The translations under genes and the position numbers were made by a program. From assembly GCA_905381055.1 (NCBI GenBank), contig CAJPUR010000029.1, positions 1 to 48,809 of the forward strand: a stretch of DNA of 48,809 bases, given 5' to 3'. Shown here in pieces: positions 9,007 through 17,948 of this stretch. Within the stretch, counting starts at the first letter, position 1; the number at the start of each line of letters is the position of its first letter. Source of the DNA: an uncultured Flavobacteriaceae bacterium (GTDB lineage Bacteria > Bacteroidota > Bacteroidia > Flavobacteriales > Flavobacteriaceae). The notes under the pieces are model-generated. The model ran no database searches. It worked only from the letters and a program-made list of their open reading frames with translations, and had not been told where the DNA came from.

Positions 9007-9696
9007 ATGAACAGGGAAATTATAAATCTTAAAAATTTATCCAAAAGCTATAACATAGCGGGAAAGCCATTTTATGCCCTGAAAGAAGTAAATCTATCTT
9101 TTGTTGAAGGTGAATTTACAGGAATTGTTGGCCCCAGCGGATCTGGTAAAACAACGCTTTTAAACATTATTGGCTCTTTAGACTCTCCCTCAGGAGGAGA
9201 AGCAATTGTTTTAGAAAAAAACATTTCCTCATTAAATCATTCTGAATCTGCCCGATTAAGGAATTATAATATTGGTTTTATTTTTCAAGTATTCAACCTT
9301 CTTCCTGTTTATACTGTATATGAAAATGTTGAATTTGCTTTGCTGCTTCAAAACTTTTCTCAAGATGAAAGAAAAAAGTTAGTCCTTCAAGCTCTTGAGT
9401 GGGTTGGTCTTGAAAATCACAAAGATAAAAAGCCCGACAAGTTATCAGGTGGTGAAAGCCAAAGAGTGGCAATAGCTAGAGCGATTGTGAAAAAACCTAA
9501 AATTTTACTTGCAGATGAGCCTACCGCTAATTTAGATGCTGAGAATGCTCATAGTATTTTAAAAACAATGAAAAAAATAAATAAAGAACTCGGCACTACT
9601 TTTATTTTTTCTACTCACGATGAAAAGGTAATGAAATATCTTAATAGAACTATTATTTTAAAAGATGGCAATATTGAAAAAGAAACTAAAAAATAA
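9007..9696 (+). CDS. ABC transporter ATPase, LolD/MacB-type
   Basis: At 229 residues this is the length of LolD/FtsE/MacB-type ATPases. Visible motifs are Walker A GPSGSGKT, Q-loop FQVFNLLP, signature LSGGESQRVAIARA, Walker B ILLADEPTANLD and H-loop STHD. The nucleotide-binding site is intact. It begins immediately after the barrel gene and is followed after 6 bases by two FtsX-type permeases, giving a LolCDE-like or mechanotransmission-type complex at the inner membrane. The substrate is probably a lipoprotein or another amphipathic molecule, from the downstream LolA-like gene, but this is inference. Confidence 0.9.
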   Translation: MNREIINLKNLSKSYNIAGKPFYALKEVNLSFVEGEFTGIVGPSGSGKTTLLNIIGSLDSPSGGEAIVLEKNISSLNHSESARLRNYNIGFIFQVFNLLPVYTVYENVEFALLLQNFSQDERKKLVLQALEWVGLENHKDKKPDKLSGGESQRVAIARAIVKKPKILLADEPTANLDAENAHSILKTMKKINKELGTTFIFSTHDEKVMKYLNRTIILKDGNIEKETKK

Positions 9697-9702
9697 TCAA
9701 CA

Positions 9703-10854
9703 ATGTTAGAATTCAAGCTTTCCATAAAAAACCTGCTAGGGGCTAAGCTCAGGACTTTCTTAAACTTATTCGTCCTCTCCATTTCTTTTGTTGTAATAAT
9801 TCTTCTTAACAGCCTTATGGACGGATGGGATGCTCAGGCAAAAAAAGACTCTGTTGAGTGGGAATATGGTAACGGTCACTTATTAAACGAAAATTATGAC
9901 CCCTTAGATTCTTTTTCAATTCTTGATGGACATGGTCAGATTCCTAATAATATAAATAATTTAACCCCTATTCTAGTTCATCAAGCAACCATTTACCCGG
10001 ACGGAAGAATGATGTCAATAAAGATTAATGGTATACCCAAGGATCAAAAGGCCATTAAAATCCCTACTACAAAAATTTCTGCTAACCCCTCAAAATTTCC
10101 TGCTCTTATAGGAAAAAGAATGGCAGAATCGGCCAACATTTCCATAGGCGATGAAGTTTTAATTAGATGGAGAGATAAAAATGGGACTTTTGATGCAAAC
10201 AGAATTACGGTTATCGATATTTTTGATTCTAATGTACCAACTATTGACGCTGGACAAATATGGATGTCCCTTGATAATTTGTGGGAAATGACTGGCTTTA
10301 ATAATGAAGCTACATTCTTTATCGCCAATGATTTATACCAACATTCAAAAATTTCTGGATGGAAATTTAAATCTAAAGAAACATTATTGAAAGTAATTAC
10401 TGATTTAGTTGATGCCAAAAAATCTCAACAAGCTATAGTTTACATTCTACTTCTTGGCATTGCCCTCCTCGCTATCTTTGATACACAAGTTTTGTCTATT
10501 TTTAGAAGACAAAAAGAAATTGGAACATTAATAGCACTAGGGATGACAAGGAAAAGAGTTGTGAAATTATTTACTATAGAAGGGAGCTTATATAGTTTTT
10601 TTGCCTTGCTTTTTGGTAGTATTTATGGGCTTCCCCTCTTTTATTTTTTAGCAGTAGAAGGATTTCCGGTCCCTCCTGCTGATCAAAAGGTAGGTATTGC
10701 AATGTCTGATTTTATTTATCCTCTGTATGGATTAAAATTAATTTTTGGGACTGTTCTTTTAGTAATCATTAGCTCTACAATTGTCAGTTTTCTCCCAGCC
10801 AGAAAAATTTCAAAAATGAATCCTGTTCTTGCATTAAAAGGCAAACTTCAATGA
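9703..10854 (+). CDS. ABC permease, FtsX/LolC-E-like (first)
   Basis: A 383-residue permease with one N-terminal transmembrane helix (about residues 15-40), a large periplasmic domain of about 200 residues, and three helices near the C-terminus. The cytoplasmic coupling segment RRQKEIGTLIALGMTRKRVV lies between helices 2 and 3, as in FtsX-domain permeases such as LolC, LolE and MacB. The end LPARKISKMNPVLALKGKLQ is also family-typical. It overlaps the second permease by 4 bases. Two distinct permeases with one ATPase make a heterodimer likely, like LolC/LolE. Confidence 0.88.
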   Translation: MLEFKLSIKNLLGAKLRTFLNLFVLSISFVVIILLNSLMDGWDAQAKKDSVEWEYGNGHLLNENYDPLDSFSILDGHGQIPNNINNLTPILVHQATIYPDGRMMSIKINGIPKDQKAIKIPTTKISANPSKFPALIGKRMAESANISIGDEVLIRWRDKNGTFDANRITVIDIFDSNVPTIDAGQIWMSLDNLWEMTGFNNEATFFIANDLYQHSKISGWKFKSKETLLKVITDLVDAKKSQQAIVYILLLGIALLAIFDTQVLSIFRRQKEIGTLIALGMTRKRVVKLFTIEGSLYSFFALLFGSIYGLPLFYFLAVEGFPVPPADQKVGIAMSDFIYPLYGLKLIFGTVLLVIISSTIVSFLPARKISKMNPVLALKGKLQ

Positions 10855-12125
10855 TAAAATTTATAATTAAGGGCATTCTTCGAGATCGATCTAAAAGCAT
10901 TATCCCTATTTGTGTTATATCTCTTGGTGTTTTTATAACAGTCTTTATGACTGGTTTTGTAAAAGGAGTGCTTTCTGAAATGCTTACCACAAATGCAAAT
11001 TTAGATACTGGACATGTTAAAGTCATGACAAAGCCTTATTATGAAAATAAAGATCAAATTCCCATTGACCTGGCCTTGCTGGAACTCTCATCAATAACTC
11101 AGGATTTAGTTTCTAAATTTCCCGATATTTCTTGGGTTCCAAGGATCAAATTTGGCGGTATTCTTGATGTCCCTGATGCGAGTGGAGAGACTATTATTCA
11201 AGGTCCAGGACTTGGATTAGGCATTAATTTATTTGATACTTCAAAAGGCGAAATTGAACGTCTTTCATTAAAAAAATCTCTAATATCCGGGTCAATTCCA
11301 AAGGAGCCAAATGAAATTCTTTTGAGCCATGATTTTTCAAAAAAGCTAAATATTAAACCTGGAAGGGAAGTTACTTTTTTTGGTTCAACAATGGAAGGCA
11401 GCATGGTTTTTGAAACTTTTATTATGTCTGGTACAATTCGATTTGGAAACCCTGTGCTAGACAGGTCAACTTTTATTATAGATTTTACTATGGCTCAAAA
11501 GATTTTAGATATGGGAGACGGAACAGGTGAGCTACTTGGTTATTTTAAAACTAATTTTTATGAAGACAGTAAAGCTTTAAAAGCCGAATATGCTTTTAAT
11601 GAAACATATAAAAAATCTGAGGACGAATTTGCTCCTTTAATGGTATCTCTAAGAAATCAAAATGATCTTGGAACTACAATAGATTTAGTGGGTTCATTTG
11701 GTTCAATTTTTGTTTCAATATTTGTGATTGCAATGTCAATGGTGCTATGGAATACTGGCCTAATTGGCGGGTTAAGAAGATATCAAGAGTTTGGAATTAG
11801 ACTAGCTATTGGTGAGTCAAAAAATCATGTTTATTTTTTACTTCTTCTTGAGTCATTTATAATCGGATTAATTGGATCATTTATTGGCACATTTTTTGGC
11901 ATATTATCATGTTATTACATGCAAGAAACTGGAATTGATATTCAGGATGCATTAAGTAATTCAGCTGTTATTTTTCCAACTGTTCTAAAGGCAAAAGTAA
12001 CTAATGATCTTTTTTTAATCGGATTTATTCCTGGTCTATTGGCTATGTTTTTTGGATCTTCCCTTGCGGGAAGAGGTATTTTTAAAAGAAGCACTGCTAG
12101 ACTTTTTAAAGAACTGGAAGTCTAA
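10851..12125 (+). CDS. ABC permease, FtsX/LolC-E-like (second)
   Basis: A 424-residue permease with the same layout as its neighbour: an N-terminal helix (IIPICVISLGVFITVFMTGF), a periplasmic domain of about 240 residues and a C-terminal three-helix FtsX domain with the coupling segment RRYQEFGIRLAIGESKNHVY. The periplasmic part differs clearly from that of the first permease, consistent with separate docking roles. The ATG overlaps the end of the first permease by 4 bases. The LolA-like gene follows 6 bases after the stop. It presumably forms the inner-membrane complex with the ATPase at 9007-9696. Confidence 0.88.
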   Translation: MIKFIIKGILRDRSKSIIPICVISLGVFITVFMTGFVKGVLSEMLTTNANLDTGHVKVMTKPYYENKDQIPIDLALLELSSITQDLVSKFPDISWVPRIKFGGILDVPDASGETIIQGPGLGLGINLFDTSKGEIERLSLKKSLISGSIPKEPNEILLSHDFSKKLNIKPGREVTFFGSTMEGSMVFETFIMSGTIRFGNPVLDRSTFIIDFTMAQKILDMGDGTGELLGYFKTNFYEDSKALKAEYAFNETYKKSEDEFAPLMVSLRNQNDLGTTIDLVGSFGSIFVSIFVIAMSMVLWNTGLIGGLRRYQEFGIRLAIGESKNHVYFLLLLESFIIGLIGSFIGTFFGILSCYYMQETGIDIQDALSNSAVIFPTVLKAKVTNDLFLIGFIPGLLAMFFGSSLAGRGIFKRSTARLFKELEV

Positions 12126-12131
12126 ATAATT

Positions 12132-12893
12132 ATGAAATACACATTTATGAAAAATTTATTGTTTTTTTTATTTACTATCACTAGCACATCTTTATTTTCT
12201 CAAAATTCATCATCTAATGAAGCTCTTGAGGTTCTAAAGAAAGTTGATAAAAATATGTTTTCTGAAACCCAAATAGTAACCTCTGAAATGATTGTATATG
12301 GTAAAAGAAAAAGTAGAACTATACGTTCTAAAGGGTATTCAGAAGGTGAATTTAAAAACTTTACAGAATATATTTACCCGGATAGAGAAAAAGGAACTAA
12401 GATGTTAAAGCTTGATGACCGTCTATGGATATACTCCCCGTCAACTGATAGAATAATTCAACTTTCTGGACACCTTTTAAGACAATCAGTAATGGGTTCC
12501 GATTTGTCTTATGAAGACATGATGGAAGAAAGAAAACTATCTGAAATCTATTTTTGTAATATTCTTTCTGAAGAGGTTTATAAGGATAGACCTGTTTGGA
12601 AAATGGAGCTAATAGCTAAAAACGATAATGTCTCATACTTCAGAAGAATTGTTTTGATTGATAAACTTCAATTTGTCCCTTTGAAATCTGAGCTTTATGC
12701 TAAAAGCGGAGAGCTTTTAAAAAAAACTGTTTTCAGCGAAATCAAAAAAATAGAAGGCAAATGGTATCCAACTAAAATGAACTATAAAGATGTCCTAAAA
12801 GATGGCAAGGGAACTGATTTTCTGATATTAGATGTTGTTTTTAATAAAAAAATTCCTGATGCCTACTTTCTTAAATCCAGCTTGAAAAAATGA
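12132..12893 (+). CDS. LolA-like outer-membrane lipoprotein-sorting protein
   Basis: A protein of about 250 residues with a signal peptide ending near LFSQ. A second in-frame ATG at 12147 gives an equally good leader, so the start is uncertain by 15 bases. The body resembles the family annotated as outer membrane lipoprotein-sorting protein (LolA/LolB-like half barrel): TIRSKGYSEGEFKNFTEYIY, REKGTKMLKLDDRLWIYSP, MGSDLSYEDMM and WKMELIAKNDNVSYFRRIV. Such proteins are predicted to carry lipids or acylated molecules across the periplasm. Encoded directly after a LolCDE-like complex and overlapping the next gene by 4 bases, it is the likely periplasmic carrier. It is not the housekeeping LolA, judging by this dedicated context (inference). 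Confidence 0.82.
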   Translation: MKYTFMKNLLFFLFTITSTSLFSQNSSSNEALEVLKKVDKNMFSETQIVTSEMIVYGKRKSRTIRSKGYSEGEFKNFTEYIYPDREKGTKMLKLDDRLWIYSPSTDRIIQLSGHLLRQSVMGSDLSYEDMMEERKLSEIYFCNILSEEVYKDRPVWKMELIAKNDNVSYFRRIVLIDKLQFVPLKSELYAKSGELLKKTVFSEIKKIEGKWYPTKMNYKDVLKDGKGTDFLILDVVFNKKIPDAYFLKSSLKK

Positions 12894-13780
12894 ATAAAAT
12901 TTTATTTTTATTTTTTTTAATACTCATTAGTTGTAATAATGAAAAAAGTATTTATGATAAGACCCCTCTAGAAAATATAAACTCAATAAAATTATTGCAT
13001 GATGGTTTATTAAGAGAATATATTCTTCATGTTCCTCAGTCCTATGACCCCGAGACTCCTTTGCCGCTAATACTTAACTTTCATGGCTTTAGTGATTCAG
13101 CAACAAGCCATTCCCTTTCGACTGGAATGATACCCGTCGCCAATGAGAATAATTTTATAATTGCTTTCCCTCAAGGTGCACTTTTAAATGGCTCCCCTCA
13201 TTGGAATTCAAATTTAGAATCTTCTGAAAATAAAAGTAATGTTGATGATTTTGGATTTATTGAGTCCCTAGTTTCAGATGTTTCTTCTAATTACAACATT
13301 GACCAAACTAAAATTTACGCAACAGGGTTCTCTAATGGGGGATTCTTAGTTTACTCTCTTGCCTGCTATAAAAGTGATCTTTTTGCTGCATTTGCTGGAG
13401 TTTCAACAACAATGATGGAAGAGGCTATTGTTAATTGTTCTCCCTCGCATAAAACTCCTATAATTCATTTTCATGGCTTATTAGATCAGGATGTTCCAAT
13501 AAATGGTAGCCCAGGCTTATCTTCAATAAGCTCAATGGTGGATTTTTGGAAAGAGTTTAATGAAATAAAATTAGCGCCTGAATCAAAAATAATTAATTCG
13601 AATAATTATATAAAAATTGAAAATTTATCTTATAAAAATAATCAAAACTCAACTTTAATTGAAACCTATACTTTAGATGGAGGAGGTCATGAATGGTTCA
13701 ATTTAGATATTGAAAATAAAAATACTTCAGAGATAATATGGCAGTTTTTTTCAAAACATAATTTAAATAATTTAAATTAA
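12890..13780 (+). CDS. PHB-depolymerase-like esterase lipoprotein
   Basis: A 296-residue lipoprotein (lipobox LISC, Cys near residue 15) with the alpha/beta-hydrolase layout of the LpqC/poly(3-hydroxybutyrate) depolymerase family. It shows LNFHGFSDSATSH, the nucleophile elbow TGFSNGGFL, HFHGLLDQDVPINGS (acid region) and GGGHEWF (catalytic His). Related enzymes include feruloyl and acetylxylan esterases, so the natural substrate is open and a polymer ester is likely. The start overlaps the LolA-like gene by 4 bases. It closes the run of tightly linked exported-protein genes, and a 100-bp gap follows. Confidence 0.82.
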   Translation: MNKILFLFFLILISCNNEKSIYDKTPLENINSIKLLHDGLLREYILHVPQSYDPETPLPLILNFHGFSDSATSHSLSTGMIPVANENNFIIAFPQGALLNGSPHWNSNLESSENKSNVDDFGFIESLVSDVSSNYNIDQTKIYATGFSNGGFLVYSLACYKSDLFAAFAGVSTTMMEEAIVNCSPSHKTPIIHFHGLLDQDVPINGSPGLSSISSMVDFWKEFNEIKLAPESKIINSNNYIKIENLSYKNNQNSTLIETYTLDGGGHEWFNLDIENKNTSEIIWQFFSKHNLNNLN

Positions 13781-13880
13781 CTCCATTAGTTTATTAATCT
13801 TAATAATTGTTAATTATAGGGAGTATTAATTCTAGCCTCTTAATTAATAATTTATTATATTTCAGTATAAACTTTTTGAT

Positions 13881-14741
13881 TTGAAGAAAAGAAATTTTAA
13901 AACTCTATTAATAGGTTTTGCTTTTTCACCAAACCTAAAGGCTAATGTTTTTGAGGCAACTCGCCTTGCATATTATTTTAATGCAAAACTTTTTTTCTTA
14001 CATGTTGGAGAAAAAACTAACGCTAAAGAAAACACCTTCTTAGATATCCTAAAATTACCTAAAGAGTCTCCAGAAAAAATTGAAATACTTTGGGAAAAAG
14101 GAGATCCCGTTAATGTAATTCTGTCCGCTTGCTTAAAATATAAAATTGATTTATTACTATTGGGGGCATTAAAAAGAGAAAATGTTTTAAAATTTTATAT
14201 GGGTTCGATCGCAAGAAAAATCACTAGGAAAGCTTCCTGTTCTGTTCTTCTTCTAATAGACCCTTCCATTGAGAGAAAACCCTCACAACACGCTGTTGTA
14301 AATGCCTTTGAAAGCACTCAAACAGAACCGACAATTAATGCTGCTTTTCACTTTGCATCAGACCTTAGCATAAATAAAATCACTTTAGTTGAAGAAATTA
14401 ATCGATCAGAACATAACCTTGATGTTTATGATGATAAAAGCTTAAGACTAGCAACTCTCAAAAAAGAAAAAATTAAAAGAAGAGAATATTCACGAGTTAA
14501 TCAAATTTTAAAAAAGATCCCAAAATCTTATAAAGACAATATAAAAATTATATCTCAAAGTATTTTTGGTACTAGAGGTTATTCTATAGGACACTATGCA
14601 AAATTAGTTAGAGCAGATGTTTTGATAATGAATGCTTCAGAAACTAAAAAGACTTTTCTGTCTAAATTTTTTCCAAAGGATTTAGACTATATATTAAGAG
14701 AGCTTCCAACCAACGTTTTAATAATTCAAAATACAAATTAA
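13881..14741 (+). CDS. Tandem universal stress protein coupled to SulP
   Basis: The 286 residues are arranged as two UspA-like halves. The first has the nucleotide-binding type motif GALKRENVLKFYMGS followed by CSVLLL. The second ends VLIMNASETKKTFLSKFFPK and NVLIIQ and has a degraded ATP motif, so perhaps only the first half binds nucleotide. The start is the TTG at 13881; no nearby ATG fits the domain. Its stop codon and the SulP start share one base (TAATG), which strongly suggests translational coupling and a regulatory role for this protein on the transporter. The 100-bp upstream spacer probably holds a promoter, but I find no exact -7 box. Confidence 0.85.
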   Translation: MKKRNFKTLLIGFAFSPNLKANVFEATRLAYYFNAKLFFLHVGEKTNAKENTFLDILKLPKESPEKIEILWEKGDPVNVILSACLKYKIDLLLLGALKRENVLKFYMGSIARKITRKASCSVLLLIDPSIERKPSQHAVVNAFESTQTEPTINAAFHFASDLSINKITLVEEINRSEHNLDVYDDKSLRLATLKKEKIKRREYSRVNQILKKIPKSYKDNIKIISQSIFGTRGYSIGHYAKLVRADVLIMNASETKKTFLSKFFPKDLDYILRELPTNVLIIQNTN

Positions 14742-16963
14742 TGAAAAAAGAATCTGCTGCTAAATCATTTATTTACCAGATTCCCCAGAATTTATTTTCT
14801 GGTTTTGTAGTGTCATTAGTTGCTTTACCCCTGGGGTTAGGCCTGGCTCTTGCTTCAAATGCCCCTCCAATTTCAGGAATAATATCTGCAATTATAGGCG
14901 GGACAGTAGTTGCTCTTCTTGGGGGTTCTCAACTTACAATAACTGGACCAGGTAATGGTCTTGTTGTGGTTTTACTGTCGTCCATTACTATATTGGGAGG
15001 AGGAGACTTATATCAAGGGTATTTATATACTCTTGCCGCTATAGTCTTATCTGGGGTTTTAATGTTCCTTTTTGGTTTATTTAAATTAGGGGCCCTTGGT
15101 GAATTTTTTCCCTCATCTGCCCTTCAAGGTATGCTATCTGCAATTGGATTAGGTATTTTGGCAAAACAATTTCATGTTATGCTTGGCTTCACTGACATTA
15201 ATGGAAGTACTTTAGAGCTTTTAATCCTTATTCCAGGTTCTTTTATAGCGCTTTTCAATTCATTTACTCTTGAAACTATTCTCGCCGCTTCAATAGGAAT
15301 CGTGAGTCTATTTATTTTGTTTGGGTATGGGAAAATCAGGTCCAGAGCTTTACGTTTGATTCCTGCTCCGATGTGGGTTGTTCTTCTGGCAATTGGATTA
15401 AGTTATTATTTTGAGCTATTTTCAAATTTAGATTATCCAATAGCCTCAACCTTATTAATTTCATTGCCTGAAAATCTACTTAGTTCTTTCCCCTTTCCAG
15501 ATTTTAATAAAATTTTAGATTTTCAATTTTTAGGAATTGTGTTATCTCTGACATTAATTTCAAGCATAGAATCTCTTCTAAGTATAAAAGCAGTTGACAA
15601 GCTTGATCCTCAAAAAAGAAGATCAAATTTAAATAAAGACCTAAGAGCTTTAGGATTAGCTTCTGCAATAAGTGGTTTTTTTGGAGGTTTAAATGTTGTA
15701 ACTGTAATAGCCAGAAGTTCTGTAAATGTTAATAATAGTGCTTCAAATCGATCATCTAATTTTTTTCATGCCTTTTTTCTTTTATTATTTGTTATACTTT
15801 TCCAAAATCAAATTCAAAAAATTGCTCTCCCAGCTCTTGCAGCAATTTTAGTTTATACTGGATATAAATTATCCTCACCCTCTAACATCCTAGGGATTGC
15901 GAGAATTGGAAAAGAGCAATTGGCAATATTTATGGCAACCCTAATTACTACGCTTTTAGGGGGTATAATTCTTGGAATAACAATTGGTATAATCAGTGCT
16001 TTTTTAATTCATGTTTTAATTAATAATTCTTTATTACTTTTTACAAGAAATATTTTAAAACCAAATGTCTTAATGTATAGAGAAGAAGAGAGTGGAAATT
16101 ATTATGTTAGTGTCAAAAACTTTTGTAGTTTTTTAAACTTTTATAAACTAAAAAAAATGCTTGACGAAATACCTGAAAATGCCCATGCTATTCTCGATTT
16201 TTCTTTATGTGAGTTTGTCGATCATACCGTAATGGAAGGAGTAAACGACTACAGAAGAGTGTTTTCAAGAAAAGGGGGGCTATTCGAAATTATTGGTCTT
16301 GATATTCACCTTGCTGATACAGAGCACCCTTTTGCAATAAGGAAAGTGCTTCCAATTAAGGAGTTTTTTGCTCTTAATAAAAATCTAACAAAAAGACAAT
16401 TGTCGCTTGAAAAACTATCTAAAGTTTTAAACTTAAGTTATAACCCAGAAATGAGTTCAGAATCTAAAAGCCTTGATCACTTTATTTTTTTCAAAACTAA
16501 GCTAATTAATTACCAAAATAATCAATTGATAAGTTTAGAAAACAACTTTTCTTTTTTTGATTTATCATACAGCGAAGGAGCTTTTATAGCTAAAGAAGAT
16601 TTAAAGGCTTCCTTTTTATTAATTAATTTAAAAGAGAAAATACCATCTTTTATGTTAGACAAAGAAATGTTCTTAGGGACGATTGTTGAAAGATTTAAAT
16701 ATAAAGATCTTGACTTTAAAAAGCATCCTGTTTTTTCAAAAAGGTTTTATTTATCTGGAAGTAATGAATCAGAGGTTAGAGCTTTATTTGATGAAAAGCT
16801 TATAAATTTTTTAATTAAAAATGCAGACTATTATATAGAATCAAAAAAATCATATTTATTAATTAAAAGGAAGGACAGGCTTTTGAGCATTGAGGAAATA
16901 AAAAAACTTTTAAGTTTTGCAACTGAACTTGTTTTAATTTTAAAAAATAAAAAAAATGAATAA
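14741..16963 (+). CDS. SulP-family anion (bicarbonate/sulfate) transporter with C-terminal extension
   Basis: A 740-residue protein. Residues 1 to about 430 form the SulP membrane domain (LVSLVALPLGLGLALASNAPP, TGPGNGLVVVLLSS, LSSIESLLSIKAVDKLDP, GGLNVVTVIARSSVN). Residues of about 440-560 form a STAS-like domain (AILDFSLCEFVDHTVMEGVN). Roughly 180 further residues follow. This tail (HPVFSKRFYLSGSNESEVRA through FATELVLIL) is not part of the standard SulP-STAS plan and loosely resembles DUF3137-like sequences; that resemblance is only by eye. SulP proteins move bicarbonate, sulfate or other anions. In marine Bacteroidota related genes are proposed bicarbonate importers, but no carbonic anhydrase is present here. 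It overlaps the stress-protein gene by 1 base and the SMP-30 gene by 8. Confidence 0.88.
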   Translation: MKKESAAKSFIYQIPQNLFSGFVVSLVALPLGLGLALASNAPPISGIISAIIGGTVVALLGGSQLTITGPGNGLVVVLLSSITILGGGDLYQGYLYTLAAIVLSGVLMFLFGLFKLGALGEFFPSSALQGMLSAIGLGILAKQFHVMLGFTDINGSTLELLILIPGSFIALFNSFTLETILAASIGIVSLFILFGYGKIRSRALRLIPAPMWVVLLAIGLSYYFELFSNLDYPIASTLLISLPENLLSSFPFPDFNKILDFQFLGIVLSLTLISSIESLLSIKAVDKLDPQKRRSNLNKDLRALGLASAISGFFGGLNVVTVIARSSVNVNNSASNRSSNFFHAFFLLLFVILFQNQIQKIALPALAAILVYTGYKLSSPSNILGIARIGKEQLAIFMATLITTLLGGIILGITIGIISAFLIHVLINNSLLLFTRNILKPNVLMYREEESGNYYVSVKNFCSFLNFYKLKKMLDEIPENAHAILDFSLCEFVDHTVMEGVNDYRRVFSRKGGLFEIIGLDIHLADTEHPFAIRKVLPIKEFFALNKNLTKRQLSLEKLSKVLNLSYNPEMSSESKSLDHFIFFKTKLINYQNNQLISLENNFSFFDLSYSEGAFIAKEDLKASFLLINLKEKIPSFMLDKEMFLGTIVERFKYKDLDFKKHPVFSKRFYLSGSNESEVRALFDEKLINFLIKNADYYIESKKSYLLIKRKDRLLSIEEIKKLLSFATELVLILKNKKNE

Positions 16964-17948
16964 AACTCTTTATATATTTTTATTAATGGTTTTTAATTTT
17001 TACTCCGTTTATGGGCAATCAACCATTGGAAGTGTTGAAAGGTTAGACCCTGAAATAAATTCTTTAATCCCAAAAAATGCCAAAATTGAAATTTTAGGTT
17101 CAGGCTATACTTGGTCTGAAGGGCCCATATGGGTAGAGAATTTAAATGGGCTTCTTTTTAATGACCCTCCAGAAAACAAGATGTATCTTTGGACTGAAGG
17201 CTCTGGGGTCAAACTTTATCTTGATCCAAGTGGATATACTGGTTATGCTCCGTCTTCACTAAAAAAGGGAAGTAATGGTATGACTTTTAATACAAATGGG
17301 GACATTATAATGGCTCATCCTGGAGATCGAAGAATAGCAAGATTCAATTCCTCTTTTGAAAAGCCTGAACCCAAATTTGAAACAATAACTGACAGATATA
17401 AGGGTAAGAGATTTAATAGTCCAAATGATTTGGTTGTAAATGAAAATAATGATGTTTTCTTTACTGACCCCCCGTACGGATTAAAAAATCAAGACAATGA
17501 TTCATTAAAGGAATTAAGCTTTAATGGTGTTTATAAATATTCCAACAACCAAACCATTCTTCTATACAAAAACATGACTAGGCCAAATGGATTGGCATTT
17601 TCAAAAGACAACTCTAAGCTTTATGTTGCTAATTCCGACCCCAAAAAAGCTTTATGGTATATTTTTGATTTAAATAAAACCCCTCCCTTAATACCCAATC
17701 TTTTTTTTGACGCAACAAGTTTGGTTAGTAAAGAAAAAAAGGGGTTGCCTGATGGGCTAAAAGTACATTCGAAAGGCTATATTTTTGCTTCAGGCCCTGG
17801 AGGAATTCTTATTTTTAACAATAATAAAAAACATATAGGGACAATATTAACTGAAGTTGCTTCGTCTAATTGCGCCTTTAACTCAGATGAATCATATCTA
17901 TATATGACTTCTGACAATTATCTGACCAGAATAAAAATTATTAAATGA
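16956..17948 (+). CDS. Exported SMP-30/gluconolactonase-like protein
   Basis: A 330-residue protein with a signal peptide (MNKTLYIFLLMVFNFYSVYGQ) and a six-bladed SMP-30/LRE propeller. Visible motifs are YTWSEGPIWVE (metal-binding Glu), FNSPNDLVVNENNDVFFTDPP (Asn/Asp metal ligands), MTRPNGLAFS and GLPDGLKVHS (Asp ligand), ending in ASGPGGI. The family hydrolyses sugar lactones or related esters using calcium or zinc. The leader places it in the periplasm. It overlaps SulP by 8 bases and the next gene by 4 bases (ATGA). That next gene also encodes a lactonase-type fold. Confidence 0.9.
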   Translation: MNKTLYIFLLMVFNFYSVYGQSTIGSVERLDPEINSLIPKNAKIEILGSGYTWSEGPIWVENLNGLLFNDPPENKMYLWTEGSGVKLYLDPSGYTGYAPSSLKKGSNGMTFNTNGDIIMAHPGDRRIARFNSSFEKPEPKFETITDRYKGKRFNSPNDLVVNENNDVFFTDPPYGLKNQDNDSLKELSFNGVYKYSNNQTILLYKNMTRPNGLAFSKDNSKLYVANSDPKKALWYIFDLNKTPPLIPNLFFDATSLVSKEKKGLPDGLKVHSKGYIFASGPGGILIFNNNKKHIGTILTEVASSNCAFNSDESYLYMTSDNYLTRIKIIK

